DNA of 64,000 nt from Rhizobium sp. BT04 (GTDB lineage Bacteria; Pseudomonadota; Alphaproteobacteria; Rhizobiales; Rhizobiaceae). Under the pieces are notes generated by a model, which worked only from the letters and a program-made list of their open reading frames with translations, was not told where the DNA came from and made no database searches. Position 1 is the first letter of the stretch. Each line of letters starts with the position of its first letter. A program made the position numbers and the translations under genes. The DNA lies in the NCBI RefSeq assembly GCF_030053135.1, contig NZ_CP125652.1:1426001-1490000 (forward strand). The letters are read 5' to 3'. Positions 9,201 through 17,638 of this stretch are shown here, in pieces.

Positions 9201-9409
9201 GGCGACGCACCGTCGAAGCTGGTGCGCACGGTGACGACGGGACGGTCGACATCAGGCAGTTCGCGCACTTCAACGCCGACATAAGCCGCAAGGCCGGCGA
9301 CGACCATCAGCGTGTTGAACACCAGCGCCAGGATCGGCCGGCGAACGAAAAGCGCGGTAAAACTCTGCTTGCTCGAGGCTCTGTCCTGATGAATCTCGGT
9401 CACGCTCAT
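6254..9409 (-). CDS. RND-family multidrug efflux permease (AcrB/MexF-like)
   Basis: The 1051-residue inner-membrane protein has the duplicated RND architecture: TM1 near 30-50, a large periplasmic loop, TM2-6 (about 340-490), then a second set. The membrane motif GLVVDDAIVVLENIVRR carries the paired aspartates of the proton relay, and the later half contains NGILIVEFANQLRDRGE. It would form a proton-driven trimer exporting hydrophobic compounds with the fusion protein encoded directly upstream (4-nt ATGA overlap) and an outer-membrane channel encoded elsewhere. No TetR-type repressor is adjacent. The substrate cannot be predicted. Confidence 0.93.
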   Translation of the reverse strand: MSVTEIHQDRASSKQSFTALFVRRPILALVFNTLMVVAGLAAYVGVEVRELPDVDRPVVTVRTSFDGASPQTIDQELTKVIEGAVARVSGLKSISSTSSFGQSRVTLEFSDAIDLAVAANDVRDAIGRITQNLPDEADAPQIVKADSDSSAIMRLAVTSTKLNMDDLTQLVENEVIDRLASVDGVADVEEYGDQEKVFRVDVDQGALASRGLTIGDLTKALDNAALDVPAGSLKSNTQDIVVRATANLQTPADFSNVMLQDRVRLGDVATVTLGPRDGETALRSNGKPGIGLGIIRQAQSNTLNISTGIKAAVDQLSKTLPEGTTIAITSDDAVFIQGAIHEVVLALVLAAVIVTAVIYLFLRDWRATLIPAVSMPVALIGTLAAIYMVGFSINILTLLAIVLATGLVVDDAIVVLENIVRRRAEGMGPRAAAVLGTREVFFAVIATTATLAAVFIPLSFLPGQVGGLFREFGFVLAFSVGLSSLVALTLCPMLASRMLTKPMLEDHGVLGRFGGALADLYKWALHGCLNAPFVVILFSVIFAGAAVIAFSTVKSELTPEEDRSMVMMRLTTPQGSSLEYTRDKMQLVEEYLQPLVNSGDIRNVFSISGQGGSLNSGFMVLTLAPWGERHRTQAEIVGDINQAAAKVPALRGNAISSNSLRIRGAGSGVQMALIGNDHEALTAAAAKLVQALDATGQYDTPRLTNEPSQAQVSVAIDRERASDLGIDITGLSTAIQSLLEGRSVVDVFVDGESYPVLLTSTTRPIDDPTDLENVFLKTGDGKIVPMSVIATMKEGSVAPQLNREQQLASVAITAGLKNGMSLGDAVKQVTELAAPLLPAGSRLLPLAEAATLEENSSGMALTFGFAIVIIFLVLAAQFESVLSSLIIMSTVPLGLACAVFALVITGSSLNIYSQIGLVLLVGVMAKNGILIVEFANQLRDRGEDVRSSIEKACALRLRPVMMTMIATILGGVPLVFAHGAGAEARVALGWVIVGGLGFATLVTLFITPVAYLLLARFAKPHAHEEARLHEEMAVATRPRTAPDEEQLQAAE

Positions 9410-10629
9410 TGGGTAGCGACCCCCGCATTCGCGGCGACATCGGCGCTCACCCGCACCGCCCCGCCCTCACGCACACGCTGCAGGCCCTGCGTCACGATCT
9501 TGTCGCCGTCCTTGAGATCGGCTTTGACGAGCACGAAATCCGGGTTGCGCTGCACGACGCTGACCCGCACCTTGCGCGACTTGTCGTCGTCGACCAGCCA
9601 GACGAAGGACCCTTGAGAATCCCACTGCACGGAAACCGGATCGACGGCCGGATATTTATCGCCGGGAAATTTCATGCTGACGCTGAAGGACATGCCGGCG
9701 CGCAACTCATCCGAGCTGTTGTCGATCTTGGCGCGCAGGCGAAGCGTGCGGCTTGCCGCGTCGATGCGGTTATCGACGGCCTCGACCATGCCCGAAAACA
9801 CCTGTCCGGGCTTTGCCACCGACATCGCCTCGACCGGCTGGCCGACCGACACCGTATTGGCGAAGCGCTCCGGCACCCAGAAGTCGACGAGGATTTCCGA
9901 CCGATCGTCGAGCGTGACGATCGGAATGCTTGTCGTGACGTTGTCGCCGATGTTGACCGGCACGATGCCGACGATGCCGTCGATCGGCGCGATAATGTTG
10001 CGCCGTGCGAGATTGAGCTCGGCCGCCTGTAGCTGCAGCCGCGCCCCCTGCTCGGCGATCTCGGAATCGAACACGTCCATGCGCGACACGCTGGACTTGA
10101 TGTTGTGATAGAGATTGGATTTCTCGACGGCGGCCTTGACCGCCACATCCGCCTGGCCGCGAGCGATTACCTGCTCCTCGCTGTCGAGCTTGGCGAGCAC
10201 CTGGCCGGCCTTCACCTTGTCGCCCGACTTGATGAGGATTTCGCGGATCGTGCCCGATGCCTGCGCCGTCACCGCGACCGAACGGATCGCATCACCCGTG
10301 CCGATGGCGTTCAGTCGGTCGTTGACGACGCCCTGGACCACGGCCTGCGTCGCGACGAGAATGGCGCCGTTGCGCCCGCCGCCATTGCGGCGGTTCTGCC
10401 CCTGTCCCGATCCTTGGCCCTGCCCCTCGCCACGCTGCTGCCCTTGCGCCCGGGTGGGCGTGTCGGCATCCGCCGTCTCCTCAGCCTTCGGCGCGATTCT
10501 GGAAACGATGCCGTCTGGAATACCTGCATCGCGCATCGTATCGCCGGCGCCGGGCACAAAAAAAACCCACGCGGCAAAGCCGGCAATAATGACGATGAGC
10601 GAAAGTATAAACTGCTTCCAGAAGGCCAT
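9406..10629 (-). CDS. RND efflux membrane fusion protein (HlyD/AcrA family)
   Basis: The 407-residue periplasmic adaptor has an N-terminal membrane anchor (FILSLIVIIAGFAAWVFF). The biotinyl-lipoyl half (VTAQASGTIREILIKSGDKVKAGQVLAKLD) is followed by a short coiled-coil, the second lipoyl half (IIAPIDGIVG) and a beta-barrel. Between anchor and lipoyl domain, about residues 55-90, lies a low-complexity Gln/Gly/Arg stretch with repeated GQ units. ATG 10629 is preferred over the upstream in-frame start because GGAG sits 6 nt before it. It overlaps the permease gene by 4 nt, so the two are translationally coupled. Confidence 0.9.
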   Translation of the reverse strand: MAFWKQFILSLIVIIAGFAAWVFFVPGAGDTMRDAGIPDGIVSRIAPKAEETADADTPTRAQGQQRGEGQGQGSGQGQNRRNGGGRNGAILVATQAVVQGVVNDRLNAIGTGDAIRSVAVTAQASGTIREILIKSGDKVKAGQVLAKLDSEEQVIARGQADVAVKAAVEKSNLYHNIKSSVSRMDVFDSEIAEQGARLQLQAAELNLARRNIIAPIDGIVGIVPVNIGDNVTTSIPIVTLDDRSEILVDFWVPERFANTVSVGQPVEAMSVAKPGQVFSGMVEAVDNRIDAASRTLRLRAKIDNSSDELRAGMSFSVSMKFPGDKYPAVDPVSVQWDSQGSFVWLVDDDKSRKVRVSVVQRNPDFVLVKADLKDGDKIVTQGLQRVREGGAVRVSADVAANAGVATQ

Positions 10630-10884
10630 GCACGTCTCCGGAGGGACTCGAGGTTGGACCAGGGTCGGTCGAAAGAGGCGCTGCGGGATCAAGATTCCCC
10701 GTCTGATGCGACAATATCGCGCGTTTACAGCTTACCGGCAAGCATAAGCAGCCGGCATTACCGATTTGTAATATCAGCAAAGAATGGAAATAACCCGGTC
10801 GCGCACTTTTGCTTGAACGGACACTCACGCCGCCGCTTTCGGGCGAGATGCGGTGGCAAATCTCTGACGATGCGGGTTGGATGC

Positions 10885-11823
10885 CTATCGGCGCATCGAC
10901 CATCGCAGGCCCATGACGGCCGCAATCCCGAGGATCGGCCATACCGCCCAGAACTGCCCCGTCCAGGTCAAAAGGTTGATACCGACAAGGCCGAGCGCCA
11001 GGATCGCCAGCAAGGTGATCTTGCGGTTGAACCGGCTCTGGTCGCGGTTCCAGGCGAGCGCCGCAACGACAGCAAGCGCAAGCACCGGAAAGCGCGCCCA
11101 GAAAACGCCCTGCCACGATAGAAGATTGATGCCGATTAGAACCGCGGCGACGACGCCGAGCACGCCGTACAGCTTGCGTCCGCCCGGTGCCTGCCTTGCC
11201 TCGGCCATATCGCCCGGCATAATCGGCTGCGGCTGCGGCTGCGGCTGCGGCTGCGGTCGCGTCGGACCGTATCCTCCGGCAGGCGGCGTCTCGTCCCTGG
11301 CATCGCCGATCTTCACCGCATAGCTCGGCACGCCTTCATCGACGTTCTTCACCATCAGCGGCCCGAGAAACTCGAAACCGACCGCCACCTTATTGCGGAC
11401 CTGGTCGTAAACGGTGCTGGATATGACGATGCCGCCGGCCGCAGCCGAGGCCTGCAACCGTGCCGCAATATTGACGCCGTCGCCATAAAGATCGTCGCCT
11501 TCGACGATCACGTCGCCGAGATTGATGCCGATGCGAAAGAGCATGCGCCCGTCGGCCGGGCGGCGGGCGTTGAAGCCCGCCAGTTCGTTCTGGGTGTCGA
11601 CGGCCGCGCGCACCGCTTCGACCACGCTCGGGAAATCGGCGATCAGCCCATCGCCCCAGGTATTGATGACGCGGCCGCCATGGCTTTCGATCAGCCGCCC
11701 CATCGCCTCCCGGCAGCGCTTCAGCGCCGCAAGCGTCCCCTCCTCGTCAGCCCCCATCAGCCGGGTATAGTCCTGCACGTCAGCACAGAAGATCGTCGTC
11801 AGCTTGCGCCGCGTGTCACTCAT
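10885..11823 (-). CDS. Class III adenylate/guanylate cyclase with C-terminal membrane segments
   Basis: The 312-residue protein has an N-terminal class III cyclase domain (about residues 8-175): FCADVQDYTRLM, GRVINTWGDGLIADF, IGINLGDVIVEGDDLYGDGVNIAARL. The metal-binding aspartates and the transition-state Asn/Arg region are visible. A Pro-Gln dipeptide tract (about 197-208) links it to a C-terminal hydrophobic region made of two similar halves, GINLLSWQGVFWARFPVL and GINLLTWTGQFWAVWPIL. Rhizobia carry many such cyclases; the cyclic nucleotide made and the signal sensed are unknown. ATG 11823 gives the usual short start before RRKLTTIFCADV. It is a single gene. Confidence 0.87.
   Translation of the reverse strand: MSDTRRKLTTIFCADVQDYTRLMGADEEGTLAALKRCREAMGRLIESHGGRVINTWGDGLIADFPSVVEAVRAAVDTQNELAGFNARRPADGRMLFRIGINLGDVIVEGDDLYGDGVNIAARLQASAAAGGIVISSTVYDQVRNKVAVGFEFLGPLMVKNVDEGVPSYAVKIGDARDETPPAGGYGPTRPQPQPQPQPQPIMPGDMAEARQAPGGRKLYGVLGVVAAVLIGINLLSWQGVFWARFPVLALAVVAALAWNRDQSRFNRKITLLAILALGLVGINLLTWTGQFWAVWPILGIAAVMGLRWSMRR
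11225..11256. repeat. Hexanucleotide microsatellite in the cyclase gene
   Basis: Five exact tandem GGCTGC units plus a partial sixth encode, on the minus strand, an alternating Pro-Gln linker. The unit is in phase with the codons, so slippage would change linker length without a frameshift. Confidence 0.85.
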
Positions 11824-12001
11824 GGTCTCTCGTCTCCGCGCTATCGGTCCCGGAAAGATCGCTGCAAAGGTTGAAACTGGTCGATAGGAGATCGTAGGCG
11901 CTTGCAACGGCGGTAAGTTACTAAGCCTTTGTGTTCGTTGCCACCGATAATTGCTGATCGTCGACCCGCGTTTTCCGGGTATGCGAGGCGGCCGGGACGA
12001 T

Positions 12002-12403
12002 TCAACTTCCTTCATTCGCCCAGTCATCGAGCTTCAAAGGCTCCGAAACGCGGGCAAAAGCCTGGTCGCGTGTAACGAGGGTTGCGGCAGTCGCGACGGC
12101 GTGGGCGGCAATCATCATCTCGAGGGACGCCAGAGCCACGCCTTTGGCTTCGCAAGCAGCGCGCAGATCGCCATAGGCTCGCGTGACGTCGTGATCCCAG
12201 GGGAGAACATCGACCCTGAGGAGGAATTGCCTGACCCGCTCGGATAGCGCCTTCGGATAGCCACGCTTGGCAAGACCGTAGAGCAACTCCCCTTCCGTGA
12301 CCGATGAGATGACGATCTCGTCCATCGGAAGCGCCGCCAGCCTTTTAAGGATCTCCGGCCGATCGCCTTTGATGACATGGCTGGCGATATTGGTGTCGAG
12401 CAT
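12002..12403 (-). CDS. vapC: VapC toxin, PIN-domain endoribonuclease (possible internal start within the fused frame)
   Basis: ATG 12403 begins [14 protein letters not shown], the normal start of VapC, with GGAGGG about 9 nt upstream, so independent translation is plausible. The 133-residue product has the complete PIN acidic set and the usual length. VapC toxins cleave tRNA or rRNA and are held inactive by VapB. It lies in the same frame as, and inside, the longer VapB-VapC frame starting at 12670. Confidence 0.72.
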   Translation of the reverse strand: MLDTNIASHVIKGDRPEILKRLAALPMDEIVISSVTEGELLYGLAKRGYPKALSERVRQFLLRVDVLPWDHDVTRAYGDLRAACEAKGVALASLEMMIAAHAVATAATLVTRDQAFARVSEPLKLDDWANEGS

Positions 12404-12670
12404 CCACGCCGTCCCTCCAGCCTTCGCAGGATCATGATCCTGCGAAGGCTGGCTGCGATCGGCCGGCCCCATGAAATCGTCCGGAACCTGATCTCTCCCA
12501 TGGAGTTCGAAAAGGCCATCCCATGAATCCGGCTTGCGCGATAATATGACATCGCCGGTCTTCGGATCGCGACGAACGAACACCTCGCTCTCCTCGAAGC
12601 GGAACTCCGCAGGGAGCCGCACCGCCTGGCTGCGGCCGGTCGTAAAAATCTTGGCCGTTTTCGATGCCAC
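12002..12670 (-). CDS. vapBC: VapB-VapC toxin-antitoxin read as one continuous frame
   Basis: From GTG 12670 (GGAGG five nt upstream) a 222-codon frame runs without a stop. Residues about 1-60 are a VapB antitoxin of the AbrB/SpoVT fold ([39 protein letters not shown]). Residues 90-222 are a VapC PIN-domain ribonuclease ([47 protein letters not shown]) with all the expected acidic residues. In this family the two are normally separate genes with a stop between. Here the junction is occupied by a perfect 36-bp palindrome (12417-12452) and no stop is seen in any of the three minus-strand frames there. Either a fused protein is made, or VapC is also initiated internally at 12403. Confidence 0.75.
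   Translation of the reverse strand: MASKTAKIFTTGRSQAVRLPAEFRFEESEVFVRRDPKTGDVILSRKPDSWDGLFELHGRDQVPDDFMGPADRSQPSQDHDPAKAGGTAWMLDTNIASHVIKGDRPEILKRLAALPMDEIVISSVTEGELLYGLAKRGYPKALSERVRQFLLRVDVLPWDHDVTRAYGDLRAACEAKGVALASLEMMIAAHAVATAATLVTRDQAFARVSEPLKLDDWANEGS
12417..12452. repeat. Perfect 36-bp palindrome at the vapB-vapC junction
   Basis: The arm CCAGCCTTCGCAGGATCA is followed without any loop by its exact reverse complement. It lies inside the open frame just before the vapC start and replaces the place where a VapB stop would be expected. It could act as an RNA hairpin between the two coding parts. Confidence 0.9.
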
Positions 12671-12687
12671 GATAGCCTCCGCATTGC

Positions 12688-12703
12688 GATAGCTATCATG
12701 ATA
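12688..12703. promoter_or_regulatory. Candidate VapBC autoregulatory operator
   Basis: Two overlapping palindromes, GATAGCTATC (12688-12697) and TATCATGATA (12694-12703), lie 18-33 nt upstream of the vapB GTG. VapBC complexes usually repress their own promoter by binding such dyads. No binding evidence is available from sequence alone. Confidence 0.5.
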
Positions 12704-12794
12704 CATACCGCCAGCAGGAAGCAAGCAAGACCTTCCCCGGCCCGCCATCGGCTCCCGAGCCTTCCAAATCCTACACTTCAAGAAAAACGCTGGA

Positions 12795-14345
12795 TCACTG
12801 CACGATCTTGCGCGGGCTCGCCGTGTGTTCTCTCGCCACCGTGCTGGAACTGTCGATTTCCTGAAGCAAGACGTCGTAGCCCCAGAGATCGGCGAGATGT
12901 TGCAGGACAAGCTTCGTATCGTCTTCCTGGAGATAGCAGCCATTCACGACGATGTGCTGCAGCAACAGACGCCGGTCCCCGGCAAGGTCGACATCGACGA
13001 TATCGATTGCCGGATCGGTCCAGCCGATATCGTATTCGCGAGAGAGCTGGCGGCGAATGCGGAGATAGCCGCGCTCGTTGTGAATCGCCGAAACGAGCAC
13101 TCCCTCGGTCTGTTCCGGATCGTCGTAGAGATGGAACAGCCGCAGCTGCCGGATCAGGTTGGGGCTCAGGAACTGGCTGATGAAACTTTCGTCCCGGTAA
13201 TTGGCCCAGACGTCACGCAGGACACCCATCGCATCGCCGCGTCCGGCGATATCGGGGAACCACGCGCGATCCTCTTCCGTCGGTGTCTTCACGATCCTCT
13301 CGATGTCCTGCATCATTGCAAAACCGAGCGCATAGGGATTGAAGCCCGAGAAGCGGCGGTCGTCGTAATTCGGCTGGAACACGACATTGGCATGCGACTT
13401 CAGGAATTCGAGGAAGTTGCCGTCGCTAATCTGTCCGCGTTCGTGCAGCCGGTTCATGATCTGGTAGTGGACGAACGTGGCGGTTCCCTCATTCATCACT
13501 TTGGTCTGCCGCTGGGGATGGAAATATTGCGCGACATGCCGGACGATGCGAAGGATTTCGCGCTGCCACGGCTGCAGCCGCGGCGCCGTCTTCTCGAGAA
13601 AATACAGGATGTTATCCTGCGGAAGGCCGAGGGCGGCGCGGCGCTTTTCGAGACCGATGTCGCCCGCCTTCTTGGCCTTGCCGACGGGAACCGTGCGCCA
13701 CAGATCGTTGAACATCTGCTCTTCGTGGGCGCGGCGCTCTTGTAGCCGCTTCTCCTCCTGGCGCAGGTCGAGCGTGTTCTTGCCGGCATATCGATGCACC
13801 CCGTGCGACATCAGCGCATGCGCCGCGTCGAGCGTGCGCTCGACGGCCACCTCTCCATAACGTTCCTCGCAGCGTGAGATATAACCCTTGGCGAAATCGA
13901 GGTAATCGAGGATGCCTTCCGCGTCGGTCCAGAGCTTGAAGAGATAGTTGTTCTTGAAAAAGTGGTTATGGCCGAAAGCCGCATGTGCGATGACGAGCGT
14001 CTGCATCGTCGCCGTATTCTCCTCCATCAGGTAGGAGATGCAGGGCGAGCTGTTGATGACGATCTCATAGGCAAGGTCGCGCATGCCGCGGCGGTAGAAG
14101 GCTTCGTGATGGGCAAAGTGCTTGCCGAAGGACCAATGGCGGTAGAAGAGCGGCATGCCTGTGGAGGAATAGGCATCCAGCATCTGTTCGGAGGTGATGA
14201 CTTCGATCTGGTTCGGGTAGACGTCGAGGCCGAGTTCACCGAGCGCGATTGCCTCGCAGGCGTCGTGGATCCGCTGCAGCGTTGAAAAGTCCCAATCGGC
14301 ACCTTCGAACAGAAGCAGCTCTTTCGACCTCAGCATCGTGGTCAT
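12795..14345 (-). CDS. SpoVR/YcgB family protein
   Basis: The 516-residue protein matches the SpoVR family over its full length: [14 protein letters not shown] at the N-terminus, the conserved [16 protein letters not shown] segment, and [18 protein letters not shown] in the middle. No enzymatic activity is established. It is the last gene of the prkA-DUF444-spoVR operon, conserved in many proteobacteria and stress-induced in enterobacteria. Its ATG overlaps the DUF444 stop by 4 nt. Confidence 0.93.
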   Translation of the reverse strand: MTTMLRSKELLLFEGADWDFSTLQRIHDACEAIALGELGLDVYPNQIEVITSEQMLDAYSSTGMPLFYRHWSFGKHFAHHEAFYRRGMRDLAYEIVINSSPCISYLMEENTATMQTLVIAHAAFGHNHFFKNNYLFKLWTDAEGILDYLDFAKGYISRCEERYGEVAVERTLDAAHALMSHGVHRYAGKNTLDLRQEEKRLQERRAHEEQMFNDLWRTVPVGKAKKAGDIGLEKRRAALGLPQDNILYFLEKTAPRLQPWQREILRIVRHVAQYFHPQRQTKVMNEGTATFVHYQIMNRLHERGQISDGNFLEFLKSHANVVFQPNYDDRRFSGFNPYALGFAMMQDIERIVKTPTEEDRAWFPDIAGRGDAMGVLRDVWANYRDESFISQFLSPNLIRQLRLFHLYDDPEQTEGVLVSAIHNERGYLRIRRQLSREYDIGWTDPAIDIVDVDLAGDRRLLLQHIVVNGCYLQEDDTKLVLQHLADLWGYDVLLQEIDSSSTVAREHTASPRKIVQ

Positions 14346-15616
14346 GGCGTTACCTTCGACTGGGCTTCACGTTTCTGGAAGAGATCGTGGAAAACCGGAA
14401 ATATCTCGCTTCGCCGGCAGACCTTGCGTATCGAGAGCGGCAGCGGTTCGGACCGGATCCCGTCATAGAGCATCCAGAGAGGCGAACGGGATACCGAGGA
14501 ATCGCCGCCTTCTTCCCCGACCTCGATATAGGCGAAATACTGGCACAGCGGCAAAATCTCGCGCACCAGCTGGCCGGTCAGGTTTCCGTCCGAATGGGCG
14601 TTGTCGCCGTCCGAGGCCTGGGCGCCATAGATGTTCCACTCAGCCGGATCGAAACGCGCCGCGATGATCGCCCGCATCGCAGCAAGGGCGCTGGATACCA
14701 ATGTGCCGCCCGTTGCAGGACCGTAGAAGAAAGTTTCCTCGTCGACCTCCTCGGCCCTGTCGGTATGGCGGATGAAGACGATCTCCACTTTCTTGTAGCG
14801 CTTCGACAGGAAGAGATAGAGCAGCAGGTAGAACCGCTTCGCCAGGTCCTTCATGTGTTCCGACATGGAGCCGGACACGTCCATCAGGCAGAACATCACA
14901 GCCTTTGCCACGGGCTTCGGCTCGTTTTCGAAACGGCGATATCTGACGTCGAGCGGATCGATATAGGGAATGCGTCGGCTTTTATCCGTCAGGGATTTGA
15001 GTTTTGCCTCAAGCAGCAGGCGGCTCTCGTCGTCCTCGCATTCCTCGATCTGCCGCTGCAGCGCTTCGATCTCTTCGCGGCGCGGGCGGTGAAGCGCAAC
15101 ACGGCGCATCATCGCGAGCTTCGTCGTGCGACCGACGGCAATGTTGGACGGCGATCCGGAGACGGAATAGCCGGCCCGGAACGGCGTTTCCTCCTCGGTT
15201 TCGGCTAGCCGCCGCTTGGCAAGGTCCGGCAGTTCCAGATCGTCGAGGAACACGTCTAGGAATTCTTCGCGCGTCAGCACGAAACGGAAGCCGTCCTCAC
15301 CGTCGCCTTCGCCCGCATCCTTGGGTTTCCCGCCCCGGCTCCCCGGCGGGCGAGGAAGGATGTCGCCTTCGACGAAGGCCCTGTTTCCAGGCAGGATGTG
15401 ATCGCGGATGCCGCCGCCGCCCCGTCGCAAGTTCGGTTCGGCCATTCCATCGATCGGCAGGCTGATCTCCCCGCCGTCGAGCACGTCGCGGATGTTGCGG
15501 TTTTGCAGCGAGCGTTTCACCGCCTGCTGCACGGCGCCCTTCATGCGTCGAAGGAACCGCTGCCGATTTTCCAGACTTTTACCGCGCGGATTTAGCCGCC
15601 GGTCGACAATGTGCAT
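14342..15616 (-). CDS. DUF444 (YeaH/YhbH) family protein
   Basis: The 424-residue protein has the YeaH/YhbH signature: an N-terminal MHIVDRRLNPRGKSLENRQRFLRR, a Gly/Arg-rich segment (NLRRGGGGIRDHILPGN), and a C-terminal von Willebrand A-like domain (MDVSGSMSEHMKDLAKRFYLLLYLFL) with a MIDAS-like DxSxS. The role is unknown; YeaH is encoded beside the PrkA kinase YeaG in enterobacteria. It sits 12 nt after prkA and overlaps the SpoVR gene by 4 nt. Confidence 0.93.
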   Translation of the reverse strand: MHIVDRRLNPRGKSLENRQRFLRRMKGAVQQAVKRSLQNRNIRDVLDGGEISLPIDGMAEPNLRRGGGGIRDHILPGNRAFVEGDILPRPPGSRGGKPKDAGEGDGEDGFRFVLTREEFLDVFLDDLELPDLAKRRLAETEEETPFRAGYSVSGSPSNIAVGRTTKLAMMRRVALHRPRREEIEALQRQIEECEDDESRLLLEAKLKSLTDKSRRIPYIDPLDVRYRRFENEPKPVAKAVMFCLMDVSGSMSEHMKDLAKRFYLLLYLFLSKRYKKVEIVFIRHTDRAEEVDEETFFYGPATGGTLVSSALAAMRAIIAARFDPAEWNIYGAQASDGDNAHSDGNLTGQLVREILPLCQYFAYIEVGEEGGDSSVSRSPLWMLYDGIRSEPLPLSIRKVCRRSEIFPVFHDLFQKREAQSKVTP

Positions 15617-15628
15617 AATGGCTCCGCA

Positions 15629-17572
15629 TTAACTTGCCTGTTTGACGCGCATGTACCATTCCACAAGGCGTCGAACCTGCCTCTCGGTGTAACCCCGCGC
15701 GGCCATGCGCGAGACGAATTCGCTGTGCTTCTTTTCCGTTTCGGAATCCTTTTTCGACCCGAAGGAAATGACCGGCAAAAGATCCTCGACCTGCGAAAAC
15801 ATCCGCTTTTCGATGACTTCCCGGATTTTCTCGTAGCTGGTCCATGACGGATTCTTTCCGCCGTTGGCTGCCCGCGATCTCAAGCAGAACTTGACGATTT
15901 CGTTGCGGAAATCCTTCGGATTGGCGATTCCCGCCGGCTTTTCGATTTTCGTCAGTTCCTGATTGAGGAGCTCGCGGTCGAGAAGCTGACCGGTATCGGG
16001 ATCCTTGAAGTCCACATCTTCGATCCAGGCATCGGCATAATCGACGTAGCGGTCGAACAGATTCTGTCCGTAGTCCGCATAGGATTCAAGATAGGCCTTC
16101 TGGATCTCATTGCCAATGAACTCTGCGTAACGCGGCGCAAGATCGGCCTTGATGAATTCCAGATAGCGCTTCTCGACGTCGTCGGAAAACTGCTCGCGGC
16201 GGATCGACTGCTCCAGCACATACATCAGGTGAACCGGATCGGCGCCGATATCCGTGGTGTCGTGGTTGAAGGTGGAAGCGAGCACCTTGAAGGCGAAGCG
16301 GGTCGATATGCCGTCCATGCCCTCGTCGATACCGGCAGCATCCCGGTATTCCTGAACGCTGCGGGCGCGCGGATCGGTTTCTTTCAGGCTCTCGCCGTCA
16401 TAGGTGCGCATCTTCGAGAAGAACGTCGAATTCTCGTGCTTGCGCAGGCGTGAAAGCACGGAGAAGCGGGCAAGCATTTCGAGCGTCGCCGGGGCGCATG
16501 GCGCATTGGCGAGTTCCGATCCCTCGATCAGCTTCTCGTAGATCTTCTGCTCTTCCGTCACGCGCAGGCAATAGGGCACCTTGATCACGCAGATACGGTC
16601 GATGAAGGCCTCGTTGTTCTTGTTGGCCTTGAAGGTCTGCCATTCCGCTTCGTTCGAATGCGCCAGCACGATGCCCGAGAAGGGTATGGCGCCGATATTC
16701 TCGGAGCCGATATAGTTCCCCTCCTGCGTCGCGGTCAGCAGCGGATGCAGCATCTTGATCGGCGCCTTGAACATCTCGACGAATTCGAGGATGCCCTGGT
16801 TGGCGCGGTTGAGCCCACCGGAATAGCTGTAGGCATCGGGATCGTTCTGGGAATAGGTTTCCAGCTTGCGGATGTCGACCTTGCCGACCAGCGACGAGAT
16901 ATCCTGATTGTTCTCGTCTCCGGGCTCGGTCTTGGCGATGGCGATCTGGCGCAACCGCGAAGGCTGAACTCTGACGACACGGAAGCGGGAAATATCGCCG
17001 CCAAAGTCGTCGAGCCGCTTCAGGCACCAGGGGCTCATCAGCCCGTTCAGGCGCCGCAGCGGGATGCCGTATTGCTCCTGGAGCAGCGACCCCATCGTCT
17101 CAGGATCGAAGAGGTTGAGCGGACTTTCGAAAACGGGGCTGATCTCGTCGCCCGCCTTCAGCACATAGATCGGATGAACTTCCATCAAGAGCTTCAACCG
17201 CTCCGCCAGCGACGACTTGCCGCCACCGACCGGGCCGAGCAGGTAGAGGATCTGCTTGCGCTCCTCCAGCCCCTGCGCGGCATGACGGAAGAAGGAAACG
17301 ATGCGTTCAATCGTCTCTTCCATGCCGTGGAAGCCGGCAAAGGCCGGATAGATCCGAATGGTCCTGTTCATGAAGATGCGGCCGAGGCGCGCATCCCTCG
17401 CGGTGTCGACCATCTGCGGCTCGCCTATCGCGGCGAGCAGGCGCTCCGTCGCATTGGCATAGGCGATCGGGTCTTTTTTGCAGAGATCGAGATACTCCTG
17501 CACCGACATATCGGTTTCGCGGCGCGCTTCGTAACTGCGCGTAAACGCATCAAATACGGATCCGTTCAGCAT
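15629..17572 (-). CDS. prkA: PrkA-family serine protein kinase (YeaG-like)
   Basis: The 647-residue protein matches PrkA in length. The AAA+-like PrkA domain carries a Walker A motif GPVGGGKSS at residues 113-121, followed by the C-terminal kinase-like region. In Bacillus and enterobacteria the family is linked to stress, nutrient limitation and sporulation. ATG 17572 is chosen because GGAGGG precedes it at the right spacing and it gives the canonical N-terminus. It is first in a three-gene operon with DUF444 and SpoVR, behind a candidate general-stress promoter. Confidence 0.92.
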   Translation of the reverse strand: MLNGSVFDAFTRSYEARRETDMSVQEYLDLCKKDPIAYANATERLLAAIGEPQMVDTARDARLGRIFMNRTIRIYPAFAGFHGMEETIERIVSFFRHAAQGLEERKQILYLLGPVGGGKSSLAERLKLLMEVHPIYVLKAGDEISPVFESPLNLFDPETMGSLLQEQYGIPLRRLNGLMSPWCLKRLDDFGGDISRFRVVRVQPSRLRQIAIAKTEPGDENNQDISSLVGKVDIRKLETYSQNDPDAYSYSGGLNRANQGILEFVEMFKAPIKMLHPLLTATQEGNYIGSENIGAIPFSGIVLAHSNEAEWQTFKANKNNEAFIDRICVIKVPYCLRVTEEQKIYEKLIEGSELANAPCAPATLEMLARFSVLSRLRKHENSTFFSKMRTYDGESLKETDPRARSVQEYRDAAGIDEGMDGISTRFAFKVLASTFNHDTTDIGADPVHLMYVLEQSIRREQFSDDVEKRYLEFIKADLAPRYAEFIGNEIQKAYLESYADYGQNLFDRYVDYADAWIEDVDFKDPDTGQLLDRELLNQELTKIEKPAGIANPKDFRNEIVKFCLRSRAANGGKNPSWTSYEKIREVIEKRMFSQVEDLLPVISFGSKKDSETEKKHSEFVSRMAARGYTERQVRRLVEWYMRVKQAS

Positions 17573-17612
17573 GGGCCCTCCAGTAAGGTTATGCCGCAGG
17601 CTCAAAGTCTAT

Positions 17613-17638
17613 AACCATCGAGATGGCTACGACGTTCC
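17613..17638 (-). promoter_or_regulatory. Candidate EcfG/RpoE2-type general-stress promoter of prkA
   Basis: On the minus strand GGAAC (complement of 17634-17638) is followed after 19 nt by TT (17613-17614). This fits the GGAAC-N18/19-TT pattern known for RpoE2 in Sinorhizobium. It lies about 40 nt upstream of the prkA ATG, a good promoter distance. Regulation is inferred. Confidence 0.5.

Noticed and set aside
6233..9616. Very long plus-strand open frame (over 1100 codons) opposite the RND permease
   Set aside because: It is the antisense shadow of a high-GC gene. Its product is Arg/His/Asp-rich without any family motif, while the minus strand encodes a complete RND pump.
12671..12943. N-terminal extension of the VapB-VapC frame up to 12943
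   Set aside because: The added residues are Arg/Ser-rich, overlap the spoVR gene end and lie upstream of the probable operator; GTG 12670 has a good ribosome binding site.
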